A stretch of 60,255 nucleotides of DNA from JANLSO01 sp031362405 (GTDB lineage: Bacteria > Actinomycetota > Thermoleophilia > Miltoncostaeales > Miltoncostaeaceae). Under the pieces are notes generated by a model, which searched no databases, was not told the DNA's origin, and saw nothing but the letters and a program-made list of their open reading frames with translations. Location of the stretch: the NCBI GenBank assembly GCA_031362405.1, contig JANLSO010000074.1, forward strand, positions 1 through 60,255, given 5' to 3'. Below are positions 33,750 through 42,807 of this stretch, piece after piece. The first letter of the stretch is position 1. Every line of letters starts with the position of its first letter. Position numbers and translations under genes: made by a program.

Positions 33750-34766
33750 TCAGGCGATCGCGCGACCCTGTCCAAGATCCACCTCGGGCATCGGGACGGC
33801 ATCGAGGATCGCGTCGAGCACCTGGTCGGGCTTCACCTCGGCGGCAAGCGCCTCGTAGCTCAGCAAAATCCGGTGACGGAGGACGTCATGAAAGAGGGCG
33901 TTGACGTCGTCGGGCGTCACGAAACTGCGGCCACGCATCACCGCAAGAGCACGTCCGCCGCGAATCAGCGCCAGCGAGGCACGCGGTGAGCCACCCATGT
34001 CGAGGTACGGAGACAGGTGCAACAGCCCTTCATCGCTCGGGTTTCGGGTCGCGTTGACGAGCTTGACCGCATACTGGCGAACGCGATGGTCGACGAAGAC
34101 CGCGTCGGCGGTCTCCTGAAGCTCGATGAGCTCATTCGGGCCGAGCAGCTGGCGCGGCTGGGGCGGATCGGAGGCCATCCGGCGGACGATTTCCTCCTCG
34201 TCGGAGACCGTCGGGTAGCCGACGACCACCTTCATGGCGAACCGGTCGACCTGTGCCTCGGGCAAGGCGTAGACGCCCTCACTTTCGATCGGGTTCTGGG
34301 TGGCGAGAACGAGAAACGGCCGGGGCACGGGGTGCGACTCACCGGCGATCGTCGCGTGGCCTTCGGCCATCACCTCGAGCAACGCCGACTGCACCTTTGC
34401 CGGGGCACGGTTGATCTCGTCGGCCAGCACGAAGTTCGCGAACACCGGGCCGAGCCGTGTCACAAAACCCCCCGAGCGATCGAGCACCTGACCACCGACG
34501 ACGTCACTGGGCACGAGATCGGGGGTGAATTGGATGCGCGAGAACTGCCCCCCGACGACGCGGGCAACGGTCTCCAGGGTCAGGGTCTTGGCGAGTCCGG
34601 GCACGCCCTCCAGAAGCACATGGCCACGCGAGACGAGGGCCACGAGCACCCTGTCGAGCAGGCGGTCCTGGCCGACGATGATCCGCCGCAGCTCGTAGAG
34701 GACCGCCTCGAGGCGCTCGCGAGGAGTGGCTCCCGGCCCGGGAAGGGGTGTCGGTTCGTCGGTCAT
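33750..34766 (-). CDS. MoxR-family AAA+ ATPase
   Basis: 338 residues. Walker A GVPGLAKTLTLE, Walker B VLADEINRAPAK, sensor 1 VLATQNPIESEGVYALPEAQ and the arginine-rich lid are present. MoxR ATPases are chaperone-like and work with VWA proteins encoded next to them; exactly that set follows here. It starts 11 bp after the trypsin-like protease gene on the same strand, and the three may be controlled together. The substrate is unknown; an envelope role is inferred from the downstream wall-protein and L,D-transpeptidase genes. Confidence 0.94.
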   Translation of the reverse strand: MTDEPTPLPGPGATPRERLEAVLYELRRIIVGQDRLLDRVLVALVSRGHVLLEGVPGLAKTLTLETVARVVGGQFSRIQFTPDLVPSDVVGGQVLDRSGGFVTRLGPVFANFVLADEINRAPAKVQSALLEVMAEGHATIAGESHPVPRPFLVLATQNPIESEGVYALPEAQVDRFAMKVVVGYPTVSDEEEIVRRMASDPPQPRQLLGPNELIELQETADAVFVDHRVRQYAVKLVNATRNPSDEGLLHLSPYLDMGGSPRASLALIRGGRALAVMRGRSFVTPDDVNALFHDVLRHRILLSYEALAAEVKPDQVLDAILDAVPMPEVDLGQGRAIA

Positions 34767-34777
34767 CTGGTTTCTCC

Positions 34778-35698
34778 CTACGGAACCGTGTTGAGGAGGG
34801 TGGCGACGCGTGAGGCGGGGACGGCGAATCCGATGCCGACATTTCCGCGGATCGGGCTGTCGATCGAGGTGGGAATCCCGACGAGGCGACCGCGTAGGTC
34901 GAAAAGGCCGCCGCCGGAGTTACCGGGGTTGATGGCCACGTCGGTCTGGATCATCGGTACTCCGGCGCGATTGGTTCTGCCGATGGCACTGACGATGCCG
35001 GCGGTGACGGAGTTCTGCAGGCCGAACGGGCTGCCGATGGCAAACACCTGATCTCCGCGCCGCAGACCTGCGTCGGGCTCGACGGCGATCTCCGCGCCCG
35101 GCCCCAGGAGCCCCGCGGGACGAAGGATGGCGAGATCCTGGTCGGCATCGTCGCCAACGACCGTGGCGGGGACGCTCCGGTCGTCGGAGGTCACCAGCAC
35201 CACGCGATCGGTGCCCTCGATGACGTGGTGGTTCGTCACGACCAGGTTGCGACCGGCGAGCACCACGCCGCTGCCCTGGTCAATATCGGACCGCACGACC
35301 ACGACCGACGGCGTCACGCGGGCGACGGCCGTCGACAGGGGGGTTTCATTCGGTGGCAGGGTCGATGTGGTTGAGGTCGTGGTCGGCGGCGGTGCGACCG
35401 CCACCGATGGCGCGGGGGCGTCGCGCAGGGTCGCGACCACGCCACCCGCGCCGCCGGCGGCGACAAGCGCGAGGCACCCGGCGGCCACAACGCCGAGCCG
35501 GCGCCCACGTCGTGGCGCCGCCGCCGGGGCGGGGCGCAGGCGAGCGGGGGCATCGATGCGTTCCAGCCGCGGGAGCCGGGGCGTCGGGCGAGGGTCCAAA
35601 GGCGGGAGGCCGGCGGAGGCCAGTGGGCGCGGGTCGATCGACGGCAACCCGTCAGGCGCCCCCGGTCGGTTGGGTATTGGCGGAAGAGGTGTGCTCAC
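34778..35698 (-). CDS. Membrane-anchored trypsin-like serine protease (HtrA-like, no PDZ domain)
   Basis: About 306 residues from the GTG at 35698. A Pro/Arg-rich cytoplasmic region is followed by one transmembrane helix (about 70-92), a Thr-rich linker (TTTSTTSTLPPN) and a chymotrypsin-fold domain. The catalytic triad is visible: His in VVTNHHVIEGTD, Asp in DADQDLAILRP, Ser in INPGNSGGGLFD. The protein ends right after the protease domain (VPASRVATLLNTVP), so the PDZ domain usual in HtrA is missing. It heads the MoxR/VWA run and may act on extracytoplasmic proteins. Confidence 0.9.
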   Translation of the reverse strand: MSTPLPPIPNRPGAPDGLPSIDPRPLASAGLPPLDPRPTPRLPRLERIDAPARLRPAPAAAPRRGRRLGVVAAGCLALVAAGGAGGVVATLRDAPAPSVAVAPPPTTTSTTSTLPPNETPLSTAVARVTPSVVVVRSDIDQGSGVVLAGRNLVVTNHHVIEGTDRVVLVTSDDRSVPATVVGDDADQDLAILRPAGLLGPGAEIAVEPDAGLRRGDQVFAIGSPFGLQNSVTAGIVSAIGRTNRAGVPMIQTDVAINPGNSGGGLFDLRGRLVGIPTSIDSPIRGNVGIGFAVPASRVATLLNTVP

Positions 35699-35776
35699 GA
35701 GTGGGGTTCTACCGAGCACGTGTGAAGGACCTGTTGTGAGTCGCCTAAGGGGCGGCACCGGCGTTTGGTGCTTTGG

Positions 35777-36034
35777 TTAGGGGCGCGCCCGCCGAGCGGT
35801 TTGCAGCGCGCGCAGATCGGCGAGCTGGTCGGAGAGCTCGTCGGCCATCTGCGCCCGCGCCGCCGCGCGCGACAATCGCACCCGAGCACGGTCGAGACGG
35901 GCCTGACCGATGTCGTCGAGTTCACCCAGCGCATCGGCATCGCCGAGTTCCTCGGTGATCTGCGCCATACGACGCACTCGATCCCACAGGGCATCGGCGA
36001 CCGCTTCGGGCCCGGACTCGGTCGAGATCGCCAT
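35777..36034 (-). CDS. Small helical protein of unknown function, 85 aa
   Basis: Acidic N-terminus (MAISTESGPEAVADALWDRV) followed by a long helix-forming stretch rich in Ala, Arg, Asp and Leu that should be coiled coil. It has no signal peptide, Cys or membrane segment. It lies between the helicase gene (which ends 54 bp upstream in transcription order) and the protease gene, all on the same strand. The reading frame has clear high-GC third-position bias, so I regard it as real. No family recognised. Confidence 0.6.
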   Translation of the reverse strand: MAISTESGPEAVADALWDRVRRMAQITEELGDADALGELDDIGQARLDRARVRLSRAAARAQMADELSDQLADLRALQTARRARP

Positions 36035-36088
36035 GCGTCAAGCATAGGACGGACCCGGCGCTGCGATCCAGAACCGTGCGCCGGCGGA

Positions 36089-38626
36089 TCAGTCGCCGGA
36101 GGGAGGGCCAGGGCTCGGGGCCGGACCTCCGCCCTCGCCCGTAGCCATACGAGGCGCACGGCGGCGACGACGGCGGCGGCGCGGACGCGGCGTTTCGCCG
36201 TCAGCCGCGGGAGAGCTTGCGGCCTCGGGTTCGCGTCGCTCCTCACGGCGTTCAGGAGCTGCCGCCCCCGTGGCGGAAACGCCATCCGTCGGAACGCCGT
36301 GCAAACGGCGCCGGCGGCGCCGGCGCGGACGCGGCGTGGAGCCGTCGGCCGCTGCCGCGGCGTCGGTGGCGACCGGTGCCGGGCGCGGTCGTTGACGGGG
36401 GTTCTCACCGACACCTGCATCTTCCGCCGACGGAAGCCGTGGAAAGCGCGTTCGCAGAGCATTCCAGGCGCGACGCGACAGCAGGGCCTTCGGCTGGGTC
36501 GCGCCGACCGCCGCACGCAGGGCGCGGCGTGCATCGGGTGTGGAGAGGTCAAGGGCGTCGAGGAAGCCGCGCATTTGGGCCCATCCGCCGCAGACGGCGG
36601 CCGCGCGCCCGGCTAAGCGCAGATGCTCCGGGCGGGAGGGAACATCGCCGGGCCCGAGGATCACGACGAGTCGAGCCGCCTGCCCGAGACGCAGCGGAAC
36701 CTCACCTTCCGGGGGAACCGGTGTGGGCGGGGGTCCACCGGCCGCGCGCAGCCACTGAGCAATGAGGTTCGCCTCGCCGCCGTTGGTGATGAGGTGGTGG
36801 GCCTCCCAGGCGGCGATCCGGGCAACCTCCTGGTTTCTCCCCGGCCGGTGCGTGTCGGCAAGGCCGCGCGAGACGTCCCAGGCCCAGGCCGGGGCCCACG
36901 GCGAGGCCTCCTCGAGGGCGCTCCAGCGGCGGCGGCGATCGCCCGAGCGGCCGAGTTGCTCGAGTGCGGTGAGCCGATCCCAGGCGCTGCCCCCCTCGGC
37001 CTGCCACCACAGGGCGCGTAGCCGCTCCCGCGCGGTCATCCGCAGCCGATCGAGCACCTTGCGCGGCACGTCATCCGGCAGGGATGCACGGACGTCCGGG
37101 CTCACCACCAGAGCCATCGCCCACTCGCGCCACATGGGTTGGTCGATGCCCTCGCGGGCGCCGCGAGCCAGCACGCCCGAAAGACCCCACCAGGCGATCG
37201 CCGCCAGCGGATCGATACCCGCAACCAGGGCCTCGGCGACGTCGGTGCAGGTCGCGTCGGCGGCGGCGGCCTCGATCCATTCCTCCATGAGCACACCCCG
37301 AAGCAGAGACGCGTCGGCGTCGCGCCATCCGCCATTGCGAAAGCCGGCGGCGATCTGCGACGAGTCGGCGCGGGGGTTGACCAGCTGCGCGACGCCGTCG
37401 TCACGTTCGGCGAGCACCGCCGCGGCCTTGGCGAGCTTGCCGCGCTCGCCGCCTTCGGGAGGGCCCGCGACGCGCCCGAGTGGCTTGTACCACCCGACCC
37501 CGAATACGTCGTGGCTGGTCTGGACGCCCATCGGGTCGCCCGCGGGAAGGAACTCGACCGACACGGCTTCCTTGTCGGGAGCCGGACGCATCACGCGTCC
37601 CAGACGCTGCACGAAGACTCGTTCGGAGGTCGTGGGCGCCAGATGCATGACGACCGACGCGCGGGTCTCGTCCCAGCCTTCGGTCAGCAGGTCGGCGTTG
37701 CAGAGCACATCGATCTTGGCGTCGCCGAAGTCGCGCAGCACCTGCTGCAGCTCACGGGCCGGGGTCTGGCCCGAGACCGCAGCCGCGCGTACGCCGCGGG
37801 CGGTGAACTCATCGGCGAGCGCGTGCGCCTGGGCCACCGTTGCGGTGTAGGCGACACCCGCGAGGTCGAGCGCGGCGAAGTGCTCGTCCCAGACCTCGGC
37901 GCAGGCCCTGTGCCAAAGTGCCTTGTCGAGGGCGCGACCGAGGCTGCCCTGGTCGAAATCGCCCCGCACGCGGGTGACCTCCGACATGTCGACGGCACGC
38001 TCGACGCGCAAAGAGCGCAAGGGGCAAAGAATGCCCCGTTCGATCGCCGACGCCCGGTCGAGGGTCGTCGCGACCGGCCCGAAGATCTGCTCCACGTGGC
38101 CGGTGGTGGTCGCGCCGGTCGCCGTGAAGCCGACGACGATTCCGTTCTCGGTGCGGTCGAGCAAGCGCCGGGTCTGCGCACCGAGCGCCGCATGCGCCTC
38201 GTCGCAGATGAGCAGGGTGACCTGGTCCCAGTCGATCTTGTCGGCGTGGCGCAGGGCCGCCTGATATGTGCAGATCGAGGCGCCCGGTCGACCGATCGTC
38301 TCGGGGCCGTCGGTGTGAACCGTCACCGAGGGGAAGTGGCGCGCGAAGCCGGCGATGGTCTGCTCGGCGAGGTTACGCCGCGGCACGAGCACACAACTCG
38401 AGCCTCCGAGCGCCGCGGCCAGGGCGCAGAACATAACGGTCTTGCCGGAGCCGGTCGGAGCATCGACCCACGTGCGCGTCGCGCCATGCGAGAGAACGCG
38501 GGCCAGGTCGTCGAGCGCTTCGACCTGATGTTCGCGCAACACGACATCGGGCCAGGCGGCAGAGGGATCCGCGAGCGCGGTCGACAGAGCATCGGCGGGT
38601 GAGACCGGAGCAGTCATTTCTGTCAT
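36089..38626 (-). CDS. Superfamily 2 DEAH helicase with unusual C-terminal region
   Basis: About 845 residues from the ATG at 38626. Helicase motifs: I APTGSGKTVMF, II LLICDEAHAALG, III VGFTATGATTTG, and the C-terminal motifs VLCNADLLTEGWDETRA and VFVQRLGRVMRP, as in restriction-type and DNA-repair SF2 enzymes. Residues from about 450 to 740 are helical and unassigned. The last 95 residues carry two near-identical basic blocks (TPRPRRRRRRRL and TPRPRRRRRRRRAP), probably for nucleic-acid binding. A homolog of UvsW/RadD-like helicases is possible; no nuclease or methylase partner lies alongside. Confidence 0.85.
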   Translation of the reverse strand: MTEMTAPVSPADALSTALADPSAAWPDVVLREHQVEALDDLARVLSHGATRTWVDAPTGSGKTVMFCALAAALGGSSCVLVPRRNLAEQTIAGFARHFPSVTVHTDGPETIGRPGASICTYQAALRHADKIDWDQVTLLICDEAHAALGAQTRRLLDRTENGIVVGFTATGATTTGHVEQIFGPVATTLDRASAIERGILCPLRSLRVERAVDMSEVTRVRGDFDQGSLGRALDKALWHRACAEVWDEHFAALDLAGVAYTATVAQAHALADEFTARGVRAAAVSGQTPARELQQVLRDFGDAKIDVLCNADLLTEGWDETRASVVMHLAPTTSERVFVQRLGRVMRPAPDKEAVSVEFLPAGDPMGVQTSHDVFGVGWYKPLGRVAGPPEGGERGKLAKAAAVLAERDDGVAQLVNPRADSSQIAAGFRNGGWRDADASLLRGVLMEEWIEAAAADATCTDVAEALVAGIDPLAAIAWWGLSGVLARGAREGIDQPMWREWAMALVVSPDVRASLPDDVPRKVLDRLRMTARERLRALWWQAEGGSAWDRLTALEQLGRSGDRRRRWSALEEASPWAPAWAWDVSRGLADTHRPGRNQEVARIAAWEAHHLITNGGEANLIAQWLRAAGGPPPTPVPPEGEVPLRLGQAARLVVILGPGDVPSRPEHLRLAGRAAAVCGGWAQMRGFLDALDLSTPDARRALRAAVGATQPKALLSRRAWNALRTRFPRLPSAEDAGVGENPRQRPRPAPVATDAAAAADGSTPRPRRRRRRRLHGVPTDGVSATGAAAPERREERREPEAASSPAADGETPRPRRRRRRRRAPRMATGEGGGPAPSPGPPSGD

Positions 38627-38867
38627 TGGACGATGTCCGTTGGGCATCCTCATGCCTCTGCGCGCGTCCGGCGAGCCCGGGCGGCGGTGACCGTCGGTGA
38701 CGGTGCGATGGGCGGCTTGCGTGCGGTTGAAGCTCTGCACCTGCTCGTCAAGCGAGCCGCGAAGGATCCACGCCGAAGCGCGGTTGACCGGGACCATACC
38801 AGGCCTTTCCGGGAAGGGAAGCCCAGCGCGCGCGCGCCGATCCGTGCCGGCCGAGGCGGGATCTACC

Positions 38868-39407
38868 ATGCCCCTCATGGAACCTGCGGCCTCGAATCCC
38901 TCTGCGCCCCGCTCGTCCGCATCCTCTGGCTGGGCGTTGTTCGTGGCAATCGGCCTTGCCGGAATCGTCGCCGGCATGATCGGCGGTTGGTTTCTGCGCG
39001 GCGACGGTGGCCCGGCGACCGTTCTGCCCGCCGCCGCCGGCCCCGTCGCCACCTCGGGCCAAACGCCCGGAGTCACCACCACCGCACCGACCGCACCGAC
39101 GCCGCCGGCTCTGCCCGAGCGCGAAGCGATCACGTTGAGCGTCCTCAACGGGACGACCATCGCCGGTTTCGCGGCAAAGACCTCCACCCGTGCGGCCCAG
39201 CTGGGGTATCTGACGCCGACCTCGGGCAATGCACCCACGCAGACGGGCGGCACCGTCGTCTACTTCCGCGACGGTCAACGGCCGGCGGCCCGCCGCGTCG
39301 CACGTGACCTCGGCTTCGTGACGATCACCCCGATCGCCGAAGCGGCGGCCATCGTCGCCGCGGCCCCGGCCGCCGCGAACGTCGTCGTGGTGCTCGGCCC
39401 CGGCTAA
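38868..39407 (+). CDS. Membrane-anchored LytR C-terminal (LytR_C) domain protein
   Basis: 179 residues: a short cytoplasmic start, one transmembrane helix (about 22-42, WALFVAIGLAGIVAGMIGGW), a Thr/Ala/Pro linker, and a LytR_C domain (ITLSVLNGTTIAGFAAKTS; VVYFRDGQRPAARRVA). LytR_C domains occur alone or at the end of LCP cell-wall ligases; a role at the envelope is likely but undefined. ATG at 38868, or 38877 nine bases on. It is divergent from the helicase gene across a 241-bp gap that must hold both promoters, and 13 bp precede the oxidoreductase-ligase fusion gene. Confidence 0.8.
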   Translation: MPLMEPAASNPSAPRSSASSGWALFVAIGLAGIVAGMIGGWFLRGDGGPATVLPAAAGPVATSGQTPGVTTTAPTAPTPPALPEREAITLSVLNGTTIAGFAAKTSTRAAQLGYLTPTSGNAPTQTGGTVVYFRDGQRPAARRVARDLGFVTITPIAEAAAIVAAAPAAANVVVVLGPG

Positions 39408-39420
39408 GCCGGGTTTCTCC

Positions 39421-41859
39421 ATGCGGGTAGGAGTTCGCCTTCCGCAGTACGGGGGCACATGGTCGGGAATCGTCGAAGCGGCCCATCGCATCGAGGCGCG
39501 AGGCTTCGACGGCATCTGGATGAACGATCACCTGCGAGCACCGGGGCGCCTGGCGACCGATGCCACCTTCGAGGCGTTCACGACACTCAGCGCGCTGGCG
39601 CCGGTAACGACGCAGGTGCGCCTGGGCGTGATGGTCGCCTCCGCCTCGTACCGGCCCGCGCATCTTCTGGCCAAGATCACAACGGTGCTCGACGTGATTT
39701 CGCAGGGTCGGGTCGTTCTCGGTCTCGGCGCCGGATCTGACGTCACCGAACACGGCGCGTACGGCATTGCGTTCGCAACGCCCGCCGAGCGCACCGCGGC
39801 TGTGCGCGAAACACTCGCCGTGCTTCGCGCCATGTTCGATGCGCCGGATGGAGCAACCGTCGACGGGCATCTGCGCAACGCGCCGTGTCGACCCGAGGCG
39901 ATCCAACCGGGGGGACCTCCGATCTGGGTCGCCGCCCATCGGCCCGTGATGCTGCGGCTCGCCGGCCGCGAGGCGAGTGGGATCGTCGCAGCGTTCCTCA
40001 CCCCCGAGGCGCTTCGCGAGCGGCGCGCCATCGCCTGCCAGGCGGCCGCCGAGGCGGGTCGCCCCGATCCTGCGGTCGCGCTCTACACCTTCTGTCTGCC
40101 CGTGCCATCGCTGCCCCAGGCACACGCCTGGCTGGCCCCCGAAGCCGAGGCGCTCGGCACGACACCCCAACGCCTTCTGCGCTGGCTACGCACCACGGGC
40201 CTCGTCGGCTCGCCCGAGGAGGTGCGCGATCAGCTTGCCGCCTACGCCGCCGCCGGAGCGAGCGACGCCGTGCTCGCACTTCCCTCGCGGATACCCGCAG
40301 AGGTCGTCGACGCCCTTGCCGAATGCGCTTTGCCGAGGTCGGTGGTCGAGGTGCCTGCGCCCGTGGCGTTCCCTGCGCCGGGGGTATCGCCGCACGCGAA
40401 CCTCGTGCACCTTCTGATCGGCACCCATCGCGAGGCTGGGCGGGGTGATGACCTCGCCGCGATCGACGAGAGCGGGTCATGGACCTTCGACGAACTCGCC
40501 GGCGCCGCGGCGCGTGCCGCCGGGGCGCTCGCGGCGGCCGGCGTGCGCCGGGGCGATCGCGTGGCGATCCTGCTGCGCGACAGCCGCGCGTGGCTCGCCG
40601 CCTTCCTCGGCACGGCCTGGCGGGGCGCCGTGGCGGTACCGATGGATCCGTTCTCCTCGCCACAGATCATCGCCGCGACCCTGGCCGACTGCGAGCCGAG
40701 TCTGGCGGTCACCGAGCCCGACCTCGATGTCGCGATGCCACGCATTGGGGCCAGTGATCTGCAGTGGGGCGAACCTCTCGCGCCAGCGGCCGTTCACCCC
40801 GATGACCTCGCCTACCTCGTCTACTCATCTGGGTCGAGTGGCCCACCGAAGGGTGCGATGCACGCGCATCGCGACATGGCGGCCGGCATCGAGACCTACG
40901 CTCAGCAGGTGCTGGGGCTCGGGCCGGGTGACCGATGCCACTCGAGCGCACGCCTTTTCACGTCGCTCGGTTTCGGTAACGGTTTCTTCCGCGTCCTGGG
41001 CTGTGGCGCCACGGCCGTGCTCGACGCCCGGCAGCCGAACGCCCGCGTCACCGTCGACGTGATGGAACGCCATGGCGTCACGGTGCTGACCGGCGTACCG
41101 ACGTTCTGGTCTCAGCTCGCGGACTTCCTGACTCGCCACCCCGATCCAGATGCCTTTGCCGACGTGCGGCTGCTGGTGAGCTCGGGCGACAGCCTGCCGG
41201 CCTCTGTCGGCGCGCGGGTCGCCGCGCTCGCAGGTCAACCGGTTCTGCAGGGCCTTGGCTGCTCGGAGTGCTCGAACATCGTTGTGTCGACCCGTCCGGG
41301 CGAGACGTCTGACGGCACGCTCGGCCGGGTGGTTCCCGGCGTTGAGGTGGAGTTGCGCGACCCCGACGGCCGACGGGTGCCCGACGGCACGCCGGGGCAG
41401 TTGTGGATCAAGAGCAGCTCGAATACGAGCGGCTACTGGCGACGCTCGCCGCTCACGCGAGATCTGGTGCACGGGGAGTGGATCCGTATGGGCGACGTCC
41501 TTCAGTGCGACGCGGGGGTATTTCGCCACCTTGGCCGCGCCGATGCTTTGTTCAAGGTCGACGCGAAATGGGTGAGCCCGTCGATGGTGGAGGCGAGCCT
41601 GCTCGAGCACCCCGACGTTACCGAGGCGGCGGTGGCGGGACGCCCCGATGAGCGCGGCCTGATGCGCGTCACCGCGTGGGTCGTTGCGCGCACCGCGCCC
41701 GGTGCCGACATCGCATCCGACCTGCGCCGCCACGTCGCCCACGATCTCGCGGCCTTTATGGCTCCGACGGTGATCCACCGCGTCGCCGAGCTGCCCCGCC
41801 TGGCTTCGGGAAAACTCGACCGGCGGCGGCTACAGGGACCCGAGGAAGTCGACCAGTAG
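39421..41859 (+). CDS. Luciferase-like (LLM) oxidoreductase fused to an acyl-adenylate ligase
   Basis: 812 residues with two domains. Residues about 1-300 have the bacterial luciferase/F420-dependent TIM-barrel pattern (RVGVRLPQYGGTW, GFDGIWMNDHL, VRLGVMVAS, VVLGLGAGSD, GLVGSPEEVRDQL). Residues about 325-812 form an ANL superfamily adenylating enzyme of the benzoate-CoA-ligase type: A3 LVYSSGSSGPPKGAMHAH (about 467), A5 GLGCSECSN, A7 MGDVLQCDAG, A8-like FKVDAKWVSP, and the A10 Lys in LASGKLDRRRL (about 797). The frame is unbroken between the domains, and no internal ribosome site is obvious. No CoA, carrier-protein or pathway genes lie next to it. The substrate is unknown; an aromatic or branched acid would be usual for this ligase group. 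Confidence 0.85.
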   Translation: MRVGVRLPQYGGTWSGIVEAAHRIEARGFDGIWMNDHLRAPGRLATDATFEAFTTLSALAPVTTQVRLGVMVASASYRPAHLLAKITTVLDVISQGRVVLGLGAGSDVTEHGAYGIAFATPAERTAAVRETLAVLRAMFDAPDGATVDGHLRNAPCRPEAIQPGGPPIWVAAHRPVMLRLAGREASGIVAAFLTPEALRERRAIACQAAAEAGRPDPAVALYTFCLPVPSLPQAHAWLAPEAEALGTTPQRLLRWLRTTGLVGSPEEVRDQLAAYAAAGASDAVLALPSRIPAEVVDALAECALPRSVVEVPAPVAFPAPGVSPHANLVHLLIGTHREAGRGDDLAAIDESGSWTFDELAGAAARAAGALAAAGVRRGDRVAILLRDSRAWLAAFLGTAWRGAVAVPMDPFSSPQIIAATLADCEPSLAVTEPDLDVAMPRIGASDLQWGEPLAPAAVHPDDLAYLVYSSGSSGPPKGAMHAHRDMAAGIETYAQQVLGLGPGDRCHSSARLFTSLGFGNGFFRVLGCGATAVLDARQPNARVTVDVMERHGVTVLTGVPTFWSQLADFLTRHPDPDAFADVRLLVSSGDSLPASVGARVAALAGQPVLQGLGCSECSNIVVSTRPGETSDGTLGRVVPGVEVELRDPDGRRVPDGTPGQLWIKSSSNTSGYWRRSPLTRDLVHGEWIRMGDVLQCDAGVFRHLGRADALFKVDAKWVSPSMVEASLLEHPDVTEAAVAGRPDERGLMRVTAWVVARTAPGADIASDLRRHVAHDLAAFMAPTVIHRVAELPRLASGKLDRRRLQGPEEVDQ

Positions 41860-42681
41860 CTCGTTGACGCGGTCAGGAGCCTCCTGCTGAACCCAATGGC
41901 TCACGCCGGGCAGTCGCTCGACTCTGACCGGCCCGTCGACTTTTTCGATGGAGCGATCGAGCAGGAGTGGGCTCATGTAGGCGTCGGCCTCTCCCCAGAT
42001 GATCATCGTGGGCACCGCGACCGGCGGGAGATCCGGCGGCGGCCGCAGCCACGAGGCGGCGGGGATGTTGGCGCGGTAGTAGTTGAGGGCGGCGGTCAGC
42101 GCGCCGTCACGCCGCAGCGCGGCGACGAAGACCTCCCGGTCGGCATCCGGAAACGTGCCCTCGGCGGCGGTGTCGAAGACGAACGCCCGCAAGTTGGCGA
42201 AATCGTCGGCCGAGAGCCACGCCTCGGCCACACCGACGAACTGAAACAGAAGCATGTACCAGCTCTTCTGCTGCTGTTCGCGGATCTGACGCGCTTCGGC
42301 GGAGGCCACGGGGTGCGGCGAGTTGAGGATCGTCAGCGACCGCACGATCTCGGGCCGCCGGGACGCCAGCGACCACGCGATGCTGCCGCCCCAATCGTGG
42401 CCGACGATGTGAGCGGATCCGCCGAGCGTGTCGATCAGCCCGGCGATGTCCCCGGCGAGCAGCGGCAGGGCGTAGGCGTCGACGGCGGTCGGACGGTCGG
42501 ACTCGCCGTAGCCGCGTAGGTCGGGAGCGACCGCGTGGTACCCCGCCGCGGCCAACGCCGGCAGCTGGCGACGCCACGAATGGGCGAGCTCGGGAAACCC
42601 ATGCAGCAGGACGACCGGATCGCCGGCGCCCTTCTCACTGACCGAAAGGCGGACATCACCAACGAGGATGCGTGAACTCAT
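41830..42681 (-). CDS. Alpha/beta hydrolase, epoxide-hydrolase-like
   Basis: 283 residues. The oxyanion motif HGFPE (27-31), nucleophile elbow GHDWGG with Asp96, the acidic residue region GEADAYM and the catalytic His in GVSHWVQQEAP make it a soluble epoxide hydrolase/haloalkane-dehalogenase-type protein. With HGFPE and Asp as nucleophile, epoxide hydrolase is favoured. ATG at 42681 (MSSRILVGDV) is preferred over a methionine 27 bp upstream. The 3' end overlaps the convergent fusion gene by 30 bp. Substrate unknown. Confidence 0.88.
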   Translation of the reverse strand: MSSRILVGDVRLSVSEKGAGDPVVLLHGFPELAHSWRRQLPALAAAGYHAVAPDLRGYGESDRPTAVDAYALPLLAGDIAGLIDTLGGSAHIVGHDWGGSIAWSLASRRPEIVRSLTILNSPHPVASAEARQIREQQQKSWYMLLFQFVGVAEAWLSADDFANLRAFVFDTAAEGTFPDADREVFVAALRRDGALTAALNYYRANIPAASWLRPPPDLPPVAVPTMIIWGEADAYMSPLLLDRSIEKVDGPVRVERLPGVSHWVQQEAPDRVNELLVDFLGSL

Positions 42682-42761
42682 AGCCGGAAGACTAGAGAAA
42701 CCGCCCATTCCCCGGGGACCGCGATGGGCGCATCATCCCCGTACTCCGCCGGATGCGGACA

Positions 42762-42796
42762 GGACCGTGGCGCCGAGGGCACCGGCGCTACGGTCC
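42762..42796. terminator. 13-bp imperfect hairpin after capA
   Basis: On the plus strand GGACCGTGGCGCC and GGCGCTACGGTCC pair over 13 positions with one mismatch and a nine-base loop. In the capA (minus) direction it starts about 12 bp after the stop codon at 42808, which is the right place for a terminator, but no T-tract follows. It separates capA from the epoxide-hydrolase gene. Confidence 0.5.
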
Positions 42797-42807
42797 GACC
42801 TATTTCT

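Noticed and set aside
34778..35698. Full HtrA/DegP protease-chaperone
   Set aside because: No PDZ domain follows the protease domain, so only a protease call is supported.
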